Below, piece by piece: positions 1 to 16,892 of a DNA stretch of 64,000 nucleotides. The stretch covers positions 30,019,871 through 30,083,870 of the forward strand of contig NC_092676.1 in assembly GCF_964355755.1 (NCBI RefSeq), read 5' to 3'. Position 1 is the first letter of the stretch. Each line of letters opens with the position of its first letter. The stretch comes from Antedon mediterranea. Taxonomy: Eukaryota; Echinodermata; Crinoidea; Comatulida; Antedonidae. The notes beneath the pieces are model-generated. The model did no database searches and was not told where the DNA came from. It saw only the letters and a list, made by a program, of their open reading frames with translations. A program made the position numbers and the translations under genes.

Positions 1-117
1 TCTCTTTAATTACAGTCAACAATTGAGGCTGTTGGGAGTTAATTAGAGAATTATCTTAGCTAACTACACAGCGGTATAAAGAGAGTTACACCAGTACTTA
101 AATCAGACGTAACTTAC

Positions 118-1605
118 CGAAGCAAAAAGCCTGGAATTTGTGATCCATACTCAAACTGATCATCAAATTTAACAAATATATCTTCAAGTTCTTGCATCTT
201 TTCTTCACCAGACACAATTCCTTCACCAAACAAGTTCTTTACAACTGCACCAAACATTACCTTTCTGTGGATGTCAATAACAGAATCATGTGAGTAACAA
301 TTGTTTTAGTTTTAATTAGGTCCGACTTAATCACGAGAACCCCATGGCTGATAGAGATTGGTAGACTTTTATAAAAGATTTTAAGGTCCAAAAATTATAA
401 GAATATTATATATATAAGAATAATTGATGCTTCCAGTTTGGTATAGTTTTTAAATACAGATGAACAATTTGAGTACATAATTCTCTTTTTTGCAAAAAAG
501 ATTTAATATTTTAATTTAACCTTGATACCTTATAAGCTTCATGAGATCCATCTCGCCCCTTTTGTGTAATTTGCAAATCTCCTTCGAAAACTTGTTGCTG
601 AGGTCCGCATAGTAATTATTATGCTGTGAGGGTGCTAATCTTCCTTTCATTAGATCATGCATGTCTGTGTGGTACTTTAAGAAAAGTTCAGGCGTTAGTG
701 ATGCTGAAAAATATAATACTTTATGATTATTCAGAGTTTGGCTCACATAAGAAATCGTTTGTCAAAAATATCTATTATTTTATTAGTTATTAGTGCTTTT
801 AAAATATTATACAATTGTTAGCAATTTGCCTGATTTATTTGTATATGTGAGCAGAGGGGCAAAAATATTTTTTTAATTGGAGCTTACCGGTGTTTTGTAC
901 GGCATCTACAACTGCTTGTTGGAAGTCAACGCTTTTTGAATTGAAGAAATATTGACGATGATCATCAACATCCATTAGAAATGTCAAGTATTTGCCAGCG
1001 GCAAGTACAGTAAATACTGGGCCATGCTGTAAAAGAAAATGCTTTAAAATGAAAATGCTTTAAAATGAAAATTGTGAAGTGATTTAAAGTGTGTCATATG
1101 TGTTAAGGTTAAATTTAAAAAAAGTCAACAATCAAAGGTTATTATAATCTGACAAACAATTTATTTGAAAAAAAAATTACAAAAAATACCATTGTCTTTA
1201 AAGTCTTAACCTTGTCTTATGTTACCTCAACAATAGCCTCAGTTAACGTACCCAAATATGATGATATTCCCAAATATGGTGATATGACATCATCATGTCC
1301 CTATATCATGGGCACATCACATTTTTGTCACATAAAGTTTGATAATGTAGGCAGAGCTTAATTCTAAATGGTAACATAATGTACAACAAACCCTATACAT
1401 AGTACTGTACTTATATACCTACCATGTATTTTGCATTATTGATATAACGCAAAGGGGTGACACCAAACTCAACACCAACACCCATCCACGGTATCCAACC
1501 ACTGATCGTGGGAGGACTGTTCCGCCTGTTCAGCTTAACCATAAACCAATTCACAAGAATAATTGCAACAATGCTTGATATTACGATCGAAATTGTGAGT
1601 AACAT
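118..1605 (-). CDS. CYP39A1: CYP39A1-like cytochrome P450, N-terminal part (gene continues past left edge)
   Basis: Four exons join in phase: 1605-1423, 1026-888, 703-529 and 264-118 (214 residues). A further donor at 117 shows the gene continues beyond base 1. Seen: an N-terminal membrane anchor (residues 3-23), then the hinge PPTISGWIPWMGVGVEFG, then HGPVFTVLAAGKYLTF and the segments VDFQQAVVDAVQNT and FEYGSQIPGFLLR. This order matches vertebrate CYP39A1, the 24-hydroxycholesterol 7-alpha-hydroxylase, better than I recall CYP7A/7B doing. The family acts on oxysterols in the endoplasmic reticulum membrane. The I-helix, ExxR and haem-cysteine regions lie outside the window, so activity cannot be judged. 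The substrate in this animal is unknown. Introns are short, with standard GT..AG ends. Confidence 0.82.
1236..1362. repeat. Mariner-type MITE copy in CYP39A1-like intron 1 (family A, degenerate)
   Basis: Contains the family-A core words CCCAAATATGGTGATATGACATC, split by small changes, and CACATAAAGTTTGATAATG, and ends in GTAGGCAGAGCTT. Its left terminal repeat is degraded. Family A is described under the intact copy at 55231-55376. Confidence 0.7.
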
Positions 1606-2495
1606 TTTAGAAACTAGGCATACAAAGTACTGTATATGCTAAAAATGTGGCGGAAAATACCGGTAGTGTTGCAACATAGCTTCAGTTTCGATCCAGGGAC
1701 TACAAAAACAAATAAGTAGAGCGCCCTCAAAATTGGAGAAAAAACTATGGAGCGCTACTCTTAAAAACTTACTCTCTTTACGGTAACCCAGTTAAAATGA
1801 GTATGCCGCTACTTATTATACCTATTTTTGAGGTAATAATCTAAGTTACGTTTTGCTAATACGACGATAGATACTTTGAAGTCATCATTGGATGGACATG
1901 AAAAGAACATTAAATCGACGTTTCACATTTCGTATTCCTGTCACGTCACACTTGAGTGCGTTTTGCATGTGTGTCGTGTGTATATTATATTTTTTAGTTT
2001 TTTACAGCTTAAAATTAATGTTATATATCTAAGTATACTATTAATAGTTACTATTGTGTATCCTTCATTAGTAAGGTATGTTTTTGGAAGTTTAGTTTGG
2101 TTGATATAGGTAGACGTATGGGATGGCCTGGCCCTTATTAATTAAGTAGGGGGCCTAGGGCTAGCCTAGTTAGGCCTACTCTAGTAACTAGGCCTAGCTA
2201 GGCGAGGTCTAGGCCTAGGTAGAGTCTGAGATTAGGTCGGCTTACTACCTATTAGCTAGCCTAGCTAGAAGGGTAATACTAATCTACGCCCAGTACCGGG
2301 AGATAGGTATGTTTTTTTTAGGATATAATTATAAAATAACATTAAGTACTTTTTGTTAAGTGGTAAATTTAACTTATATATATATATATTTATTTTTTTT
2401 TCCAGAAACAAGGTTAAAATCAGGTAAAATACTTCATTTGTCACAACCCGTTTAACGTCAAACAAAACATCACTTGATCACAGACAGAGGTGAAA
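1606..2495. other. Intergenic region between divergent CYP39A1-like and JAGN1 genes
   Basis: About 0.9 kb separates the two divergent start codons and must hold both promoters if no upstream exons exist. It contains a tract rich in CTAGGCCTA-type palindromic words at about 2130-2270 and a short TA microsatellite at about 2375-2390. I see no convincing TATA box or coding sequence. Confidence 0.5.
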
Positions 2496-3321
2496 ATGGC
2501 GTCACGTACCGGATCAAGACCAAGTGGCTCGGATGGTAGCGATTTTGATCACAGAGAGAGGGTAGCAGATCACTATAAGATAAGGTGCAGCAAACACTGT
2601 TTCTCTTAGTAGTATCCTTATTATGGCTTATTAATATTTTAGTTTTAAAAAATGTTTTCACTATTACTGTAGATGATTCATGGATTACTACTATGTCAAA
2701 ATTGTTCTATTTACTGCAGTTACTGCAGGTGTTAATGGATAATTGCATAAACTTCTACATTGAAACCAATTACACCATGCATAATGTAGTTACATCAGTC
2801 ACTGCAGTAAAATAAATTTGACACGATTCCTTTGTAGAAAACATAATTTGTATATTTCTCATTCTAGTGCTGTACTGAAGCCAAAAATGAAGATTTGTAT
2901 GCTTCTGAACTTAGTTGTAGCTGTAAAAATTGCCGCTCTGGATGGAGCTTTACACATGGATCTACTGCCCCCACCAATTGACACCATCAAGATCCAACCA
3001 TGGCATTACATCATCATCTGTAGCTTTCTCTCATCAATCGTTGGCCTATCATCACTTTCCAAGAGCAATGGCGCACTTCTCAATGTTTACAAGACTGGAA
3101 CATTGCTATTCTGCCTTGGTGGTACAGTGTTTGGTATGATTACTCATTACAAGGAACTCCAAATGTACCTACAGACTGGTAAAGGCCTTTTGATATTTGG
3201 TTTACCAGCTATTGTTTTGCAATATGTTGGACTTTCTATTTACTTGGTTTTTACACTGTTGAATTATCGTTATGCAAGTAAGTTATCGGCTGCATGGCAC
3301 ATGAAAACTAAACGAAAATAA
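2496..3321 (+). CDS. JAGN1: Jagunal homolog (JAGN1), ER membrane protein
   Basis: Exon 1 is 2496-2584 and exon 2 is 2868-3321. A Ser codon is split across the junction, giving 180 residues against 183 in human JAGN1. Exon 1 encodes the conserved head ([18 protein letters not shown]) and exon 2 the four hydrophobic segments, near residues 38-58, 72-90, 100-118 and 133-155. The tail KTKRK fits a K-x-K-x-x ER-retrieval signal. Jagunal proteins act in ER organisation and early secretory traffic. The open frame of exon 2 extends upstream to 2818, but that part is intronic: a polypyrimidine tract and AG end at 2867, and the exon 1 join restores the family sequence. An AATAAA overlaps the stop codon. 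Confidence 0.93.
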
Positions 3322-3326
3322 ATAAA

Positions 3327-4475
3327 ATTATATTGAAATTTGAACTATATTATTTTTTTGTTTGATTGATTAATAGACATTGAGATGTCGCACAGAATTC
3401 CAAGATCTTCCCCAGTTTAATGTGTATAAAGTTTTTAAAAAATTCTTTTTATCCATTTCTTACAAATTTGTCTTAAAAGTATTGATTAAGAAGATAATTA
3501 TGTTACTAAACAACATTTTCTGTAACTCCTTCCAAGTACCCAAATAAGGTAGTGTTACGTCACAACAAGCCAATCACACAATACTTACTGGAGCTATTAG
3601 CAATTTATTAATATTTGACTATAAACACATAATATAAAACAAGCAACTACTTTCTGAAAATCAAATACAGTAAGCTTTGAAGATTATGATATGGTTAAAC
3701 AATTCAATATCTGTCAAGAGTGGTTTTTTTAATTAGTCAATACTATCCATCACCAATTGACACATTTATTATTTATCATCGTTTATTTGAGTTAATTTCA
3801 GCATTATTTGTTTGTTCTGTTTTTTTTCTAACCATGTTTCACATTAACCTTCAATCACTTTACGAAACACTGAATGATGTAACATCTTAAAGCTCTGTCC
3901 ACACTATCAAACTAGTTTGACAAAAAAGTGCGATGTGCGCAAATATGGTAGTGATATCATCTTCATATATGGGCACATCACGTTCTTTGTCGCATACAAT
4001 TTTTTAGTGTAGATCATGGCGAGTTAATGTGTTTAGACTAGGCGCCGAGCATTTACATATTCGACGCGTTACGCGTCAACTACATGAATCAATTGACCAG
4101 GTATCTACCACCAAGCAGGACATTGTACTTCTAACAACGACAGTTCATCCTACAGCATTAAGCCGTAGGATCATTCTTAACTACAAATACTTTATTTGGT
4201 CGATTGTTTGATCGGGTAGACTTCTTTAGGAAGACACTTTTGATCAGTTAGTTCGTAACAATTGCATTTATGCACAATACACATAGCAAAACATTATACA
4301 TGGTAATTTATATTAATGGAAGATAATATGTAAACTTTTGCTTTAGCCTACGTTAAGCGGGATGTGTTCAAGGCCCCGAACCCATATTAGGAAGACAACT
4401 CATTACTGTTTAACATTCAGCCATCCCAATGATATTGCACCCTATTTTGGCAACAAAAAATCCACAATAAAATAA
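3327..4475. other. Intergenic region between convergent JAGN1 and alpha-tubulin 1
   Basis: AT-rich sequence with no coding region I can support. It contains one decayed family-A MITE at about 3890-4018. A 60-codon open frame at 4029-4211 has no recognisable family or splice context. Confidence 0.5.
3890..4018. repeat. Mariner-type MITE copy (family A, decayed)
   Basis: The left end reads AAAGCTCTGTCCACACTATC and the inner part carries CAAATATGGTAGTGATATC and ATATATGGGCACATCAC. The right end is degraded to TTTAGTGTAGATC. Confidence 0.75.
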
Positions 4476-10333
<5,858 letters not shown>

Positions 10334-11706
10334 TTTAAAAGTTTAGAATCTCGCAATGTTACGTTATGAAATGGAAGCAAGATGTAAGGCGTTGCCTTCT
10401 CCAATGTGATGCGTGGAAAGAGCACGGTTAATATGCACGCCTGTTTCAATCTACAACCCGATAGCATCGATCTAAAGTCCACGATGCGCATGCGTTAGCT
10501 GATTTGCTAGAATACTCCATGCTAGAATTGAGGAATACAATTCAACTATAATTATATTGCCATTTCTGTGATATATATGAAAATGAATAATAAATCTGTC
10601 ACGTGTGTATCAATCAAATCAAATCAATCTTTTTATTCATCAAAAACAATACAATGCAATAGGGCTACTTATATTTAAATAAAATATTTTACATTATTTT
10701 GGCAAATATCTAATTTTGTCGGCAAACTTAGTGATACATGGTAACATTAACTAGTACATACATATTACTAGCAATTATTGTTTTACGATAATAGATTTTG
10801 TTATAATGTATATTTTAATTCCTAATGCTTTTAGAATTTATAATTAATATATGTGCGTTTTTGTCTCTGGAGGTTGAACTATTCTTCTAATATGACTCGA
10901 TGAGTCATCTGCTTGAAATATTCATTACGATCTATAGTCTGCGTTCACACAGTGATACAGAAGATTACGCGAGCGTGCAAACGATGTTATCATTGATACG
11001 CGACGTGCAACGCGGTGCTAGGTAAAACATGATGTTCACATTGAAATGAATCTCATCAATTACAGTACTGTACCTTACAATAATCATGTTGACAACAAAT
11101 GCGATCCATTTCGCACTGCAGTTGAACTGTAATTAACATATTGTACCGTATGTAGTTTATAGTTAAAGCTATTATGTGGGAAGCGCGGGGTGAAGCGATT
11201 ACAAAGATGAGCAACCAGATCAGAAACAAGATAATATTAATGTACTATGTTATATAGGCATACACACACACATTCAGCGCGGTATCTGTATGCCATGTGT
11301 TAAAGTACTCATGTCATTGTATACATTATGTTGGAATGCATAAACGAAGTTCATTTTAAATGTCACAATGAAGCGTCGAATGAAGTTACTCATTTCAATG
11401 TTGAAGGAATTATTTTAAAAAAAATTCCTCCATGATTAAACTGATTAACTTAACGATTAAATCATCAATGCTAAACACAAAATAATTCTCATAAAAACAT
11501 TTATTATGGCCTAAACATTAATAAAACCGAGTTCCAAAAATGTTATTATAAACAAATCTATAAATATTGAATGTTCTCAAATTTATTAATTTGCTTTCAC
11601 ACACATACATTATTAATTCCTATAAATGGTCAACAATACAATTATTTACATAGATTGCAGAGTACTACATGAATTTAAAAATATTGATAGCATAATTATT
11701 AATAAG
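10334..11706. other. Intergenic region between the two tandem alpha-tubulin genes
   Basis: This should contain the alpha-tubulin 1 promoter, just right of 10333 on the minus strand, and the 3' flank of alpha-tubulin 2. At 10610-10700 there is a run resembling the reversed tail of a non-LTR or SINE element (ATCAAATCAAATCAATC then TTTATTCATCAAAAA). No other gene is seen. Confidence 0.45.
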
Positions 11707-14700
11707 CTAAAATTGTTCTTCACTACTTGATTCATCAGTGTCCATCATAATTTCTTGGTAATCTTTTTCTAAGCACGCCATGTCATATCGAGCATCAGTA
11801 AACTCGCCTTCTTCCATTCCTTCGCCAACATACCAATGGATAAACGCGCGCTTCGCGTACATCAGGTCGAACTTGTGGTCAAGACGCGCCCAGGACTCGG
11901 AAATGGCGGTATTATTGCTGATCATGCAGACGGCACGTTGCATTTTTGCTTGGTCGTCATTTGGAAAGTTTGTCGGAGTTTGGTGGTTTATACTAACTTT
12001 AAAACCAGTTGGACACCAGTCAACAAACTGAATGTTCTTGTTGTGTCTTAAGTTCGAAACTGCAATATTAACGTCCGTTGGTACTACGTCACCGCGGTAG
12101 AGCAGGCAACATGACATGTAGTGACCATTCTGATGATTACATTTGACCATTTGACTACCTTTTTCAAAACAGTAGCTGGTAATTTCTGGGATTGAACACG
12201 TTTGGTGAAAAGATTTCTCTGAAGATAATGTTGGTGCAAAAGCTGACGAAACGAAGTGGATTCTCGGAAAAGGAACTAAGTTTGTTTGGAGCTCACTCAT
12301 GTCAAAGTTCAAAACTCCTTGGTATCTTAACGAAGCGGTTATTGACGATATTGTCTGTACAATTAGACGATTTAAGTTCAAGTAGGATGGACGCTCAATG
12401 TCAAGATCTCGCCTGCAGATCTCGTAAATTGCTTCGTTGTCAAATACAAAAGAACAATCACTCTCATCTACGGCCGATTTCATCGCAAATACTGCATTAT
12501 ATGGCTCTACAACAGCAGTTGAAACGAGAGGTGACGGATGAATGGAAAACATAAACTTATTTATCTTGGAAAATTCTTTAGAAAGCTCGTCCATTAGTAA
12601 GGACGTGAAGCCGGAACCTGTCCCTCCTCCTAAACTGTTGAATATTAGACATCCTTGTAAACTGCTGCACTGGTCGGCCTAAAAGATAATAAACATAAAA
12701 ATAGAATTAAGATGTAGACTATGGAGAGACTACAGAGATCCATCATTCGCTAGAAACTCTGATCAAGGCAATCTAACACAGGATGCTGAGATCAAAGCGT
12801 TTATCTGTGGCTGCGACACGATCAGTTCCATACTTTAGCAGAACACCGCGCGCCGACGACGATGAGAATGCGCACAAGTACCGTAAAGATTGCAGTGCAC
12901 CACTTGTATAGTTCTGAAGAGAACTGTTAAGTTTCTCAACGTTTCGATCATTATACTATATGATCTTCATAGGAGTGAGAAGCAAAATGTCAAGGAAATT
13001 TTTTTTTAGTTTCCAGAAAATACGTTTAAGCAGCAGCAAAGAGTGAAGAAACTTACCAATTTTCTAACTTGTTCCATGACGTTATCGATAACGCGTTTTC
13101 CCACCGAGTAACGCCCTCTTGCGAAGTTGTTGGCAGCATCTTCTTTGTCGTTAATCATTTGACGTGGACTGAAAAGACGTTTATAACGTCCGGTTCGAAT
13201 CTCATCTATTTCAAAATAAAAGAAAACGAAAATTATTATTTTTTTACTTACGATTAAATTAAGAACCATGGTTACCCGGATTCAAATTATTCAATTTCTT
13301 CCAAAAAAATAGCAAACGTTGTAAGAAGCTTCTTAATTGATTATATATACAAATAAAGAAACTAAAAAAGGACTAAATTCAAGAAAGAAATACCAATTAA
13401 ACAGTCAGGGGATTTCCTGGTACAAGTATTCAAGTGGCACTTGTTTGCAGTATGGAAGGAAAAATATGTTTACCTCCATGTTTGCAGTAAGCCCAAACTA
13501 AACTTTAGAAACATTTTAAAGAGAATATTTTGTAATACAGCATCTCATTTATATAATTTCTTCGGAAATAGATTCAGTACCGAGAAAAACACACTTATTA
13601 AAATATTAGTTGAATTAAAATAATGTTACCTATAGCAGTTGGCTCTAAATCAACGAAGATTGCTCGTGGGACGTGTTTTCCAGACTCTAGTTCGTTAAAG
13701 AACGTTTTACAAGATGAGTCGTCGAGTTCTATAGTCGTTGATTTGCGTCCATTTGCGTCTATACCGTGCTCAAGACAATACAATTCCCAGCATGCATTGC
13801 CTGTCTGTACCCCGGCTTGCCCAATGTGAATAGATAGACAATCACGTTGAACCTATCAAATAAAACAAAATTTACAATTTTGTTGTTTTTTAAAATTTAT
13901 TTATATTTTTATTTTTTATATGAAGCCAGTGTTCAGTACTATACTACACAATCTATATTACTACCTATATACTGTTCTTCCACCGTGCCTAGTAAAACCA
14001 TGGAGGTAAAAAAATTAATTTTTTTACCTCCATGGTAAAACCATGGAGGAAATATGGTATAACGTACCAATATCAATCAGCAATAAAAAGAACAATGAAA
14101 AAGTCGAACACGTGTAACATTTGAATAGAACTAGTAAAAAGTAGTACATATAATATATATGATTTCCTCATCTTTATCGTTTCAAATTAATTAACTTAAT
14201 AACTTATATAATTACTTATATAATAATTATATAATACTTATAATTATATAATACTTATAATTATATAATGCTTATATAATAATTATATAATACTTATAAT
14301 TATATAATTATATAATACTTATATAATACTTATATAATAATTACTTATATAATACTTATATAATAACTTATATAATAACTTATATAATTACAATAAATAG
14401 CTAAGATAATAATAATAAAAACAAACACGTATCAAATGAATACATTTTTAATTCCTTTTATATACATATATATATATACTCAGGTTGAAATTATCAGACC
14501 GTTAGGATAGAGTGCTCAATACCAAGGTAGAGCATATATAGTTTTATAACATTTTATCGTACAAGTTGTTTCATATTTTAATGTAATTTTATATTGTAAT
14601 ATTTACTTGTGTTTTATCTTATTTATTTTTGAATTGTAAATTTAACAATGTTTACTTTGTTGCAATGAATGGATTTGATTTGATTTAATTCAATTTCAGT

Positions 14701-15083
14701 ATATCACCGGGCGGTTTAGAATTAATGTTCTATGCCTGATGTGTTTATATATTATTATTAATTATTTATTATACAAATTTGATAACATTTAAAAACAACT
14801 TAAACAATACAATAAATAATTGTTTGTTGAAAGAAATAAGTCAATTTACTTTAAGAGAGTGTACGTGCAAGTCAGTACATGTTAACCCCTTACATACAAA
14901 AATGTTTTTATGCTACCGCAAACCATGCGCAAACCTGACCTAAACCATCGATGGATAAGCTGTAATTAAATACTGTACTGTATAATACTGTATGAAGTAC
15001 TGCGTTAAATACTGTATTAAGTACTGCATAAGTACTGTATTAAGTACTGTACTGTATAAGTAAAATTATTGCATACATACCAT
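11707..15083 (-). CDS. Diverged alpha-tubulin 2, ends in Phe and lacks the MREC head
   Basis: Coding exons are 13852-13630, 13205-13057 and 12678-11707. They have the same phases as alpha-tubulin 1, so the pair arose by duplication. Start exon: ATG at 15083-15081 followed by GTATGT (inferred). Predicted 448 residues. The only AG upstream of exon 2 makes the head [13 protein letters not shown] instead of MREC. GGGTGSG and the catalytic Glu region ([10 protein letters not shown]) are kept, so it is probably a working subunit. Odd: the residue-40 loop is two residues shorter, with no aligned Lys. The tail [11 protein letters not shown] ends in Phe and has few Glu, limiting detyrosination and polyglutamylation. 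Many core substitutions suggest a tissue-restricted isotype (inference). Confidence 0.88.
13997..14036. repeat. 40-bp perfect palindrome in alpha-tubulin 2 intron 1
   Basis: Arms read ACCATGGAGGTAAAAAAATT and its exact complement with no spacer. A further partial CCATGGAGG copy follows immediately. Confidence 0.95.
14200..14400. repeat. TTATATAA-type AT-rich simple repeat
   Basis: Irregular tandem variants of CTTATATAATTA and AATTATATAA fill about 200 bp of alpha-tubulin 2 intron 1. Confidence 0.9.
14966..15060. repeat. TACTGTA-type short tandem repeat beside the alpha-tubulin 2 start exon
   Basis: Repeated TACTGTATTAAG and TACTGTACTGTATAA variants lie directly 3' (minus strand) of the ATG exon, inside intron 1. 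Confidence 0.75.
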
Positions 15084-16009
15084 TTTGTATTGAAGAAACG
15101 TTTCTGTACCAATCTCAATATAATGTGTCTACTTCATAAAGTACACGATCATAATAACGAAATGCTATGTAAGCCTGCAATATATCCAATATTGCTATCT
15201 ACTTCCTGTTAGTTTTAAATAAAGTTTACTTGTTCAATTATGTAACACATAGACGGTCTTTATTATACTGTTACAAATTGTTAATTTACTTGTCAATCAA
15301 ATAAATGATATCGTATCCGGTCGTTTAATTCATGGTTCAATCACGAAATTTAATTATAATAATAATTATAATATATTGGTTTACAACAATTTAAAATAAA
15401 TTAAAATAAATACGAACATAGAAATATAAATTAAAAGGAATTTTACACCTTTTGTCAGGAAAAAGAATTGACTGATTATTTTATTTTAAAGGACACTAAC
15501 AAACAACCCGGAATTGTCCCCCTTCATAAGGGCTTTTGCGTGTAAAAAATAAATAAAATACAAATATATACCAAAAAGAAATAATAACTCAAGAAATTGA
15601 GCACTAAGGGATTGAAATTTTGGAAAAGACAAAAAAAAAAATATTATAATAATGTAAATTACCTTCTTTACACGTTTTTTTAGATGACAACATTTATCTA
15701 TACTATAAGAGATATAATTATTAAGTGTGAAGAAATTGTTAAAAAAACAAAAAAACCAATCAAGCAACATACTCTCAGATTTGTAGCGTCTAGTTACGTT
15801 TGTCAGGCCCATGGTCATACCACGAAGGAGCCTCTAATGATATTATAACCATGGAGTAAAGAACCGCTTATTTTATTCGTATGTATTGTCAAACCCTGAT
15901 TCAACCATGGACCCTATGTTTAAATTTAAACGATACGGTACGTAACCATTGTCGTGGTTTTTGAATAGCTATTGAATCGATGAATCGATGAATCTGAAGG
16001 GTTTCGATC
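15084..16009. other. Intergenic region between alpha-tubulin 2 and the foldback element
   Basis: AT-rich. It should include the alpha-tubulin 2 promoter near 15084-15200. A 110-codon minus-strand open frame at 15486-15818 is low-complexity and unlike any family, so I do not call it. Confidence 0.45.
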
Positions 16010-16845
16010 CAAGTCGGCCCTAAACCGTCTCGGCCAAAGTCAAGTCGGCCCCAAGTCAAGTCGGCCTCAAGTCAACTCGGCCTCAAGTCAACTCGGCCTC
16101 AAATCAACTCGGCCTCACGTCAACTCGGCCAAAAAATAATCGGTCAACTCGGCCCCGTTAAAGTATGGAACGCAAAAAGTGCAAATGAAGGGGATTGATA
16201 AAATAATATTTCTTCTTTTTTAACTATGAATAATTCTGACTTTTAATGAATATTATTATTTAGACAATATGGCCTAATATATTTAGCAAAAAAATAGGAA
16301 TGATTTCACCAACTTTCCTTTTATTATTTACGTTTAATAAAATTTCGTAGCTGAGCCTCCCTGCGCGTTTGCCAGCTTTTTCGATATCTACAACTACTAC
16401 GTGTTTTCGTTGACCGGGGGATTCCCCTTTTTTAAAAACGCAAATCATGCACAAAAACGATGTACGATCATTTTTTCTATGGCCAAATGGTGGAACGTAG
16501 GCCTCCGTCTTCGATTTCCTAAAATACGGTACCTGCACGTGTTTTTTTGTAACACGCGGGTACTTCTATTCATATCGGCAATGAGTTCATTTTTTTATAT
16601 GATATTATATTTTTTATTTCTTCATTTTTTTTAAAACGTGGATAGTAAGAATCGTAATAATATTAAGCACTTTTTGCGTTGCATACTTTATTGTGGCCGA
16701 GTTGACCGATTAGTTTTTGGCCGAGTTGACGTGAGGCCGAGTTGACTTGAGGCCGAGTTGACTTGAGGCCGAGTTGACTTGGGGCCGACTTGACGTGGGG
16801 CCGACTTGACTTTGGCCGAGACGGTTTGGGGCCGACTTGACCTGC
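16010..16845. mobile_element. Foldback-type element with tandem sub-repeats in its arms
   Basis: The left arm (about 16010-16180) is built from 16-bp units such as CAAGTCAACTCGGCCT. The right arm (about 16670-16845) is the inverted set (AGGCCGAGTTGACTTG), ending with GGCCGAGACGGTTTGGGGCC against the left CCTAAACCGTCTCGGCC. The inner edges GCAAAAAGTGC and GCACTTTTTGCG also match as complements. The ~490-bp centre has no supported gene. This arrangement fits foldback transposons with modular inverted repeats. I cannot identify a target duplication. Confidence 0.8.
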
Positions 16846-16892
16846 ACCCATCTGAAGACACTCTCATAGAAAGAAAAGTGCTTCTACACGAA

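Noticed and set aside
2818-2867. JAGN1 start at the upstream end of the exon 2 open frame
   Set aside because: An acceptor ends at 2867, and the 2496-2584 exon supplies the conserved Jagunal N-terminus in phase.
4029-4211. 60-codon plus-strand open frame between JAGN1 and alpha-tubulin
   Set aside because: Too short, with no recognisable domain, and no splice partner seen.
15486-15818. 110-codon minus-strand open frame
   Set aside because: Low-complexity hydrophobic/aromatic composition from AT-rich DNA, with no family match or splice context.
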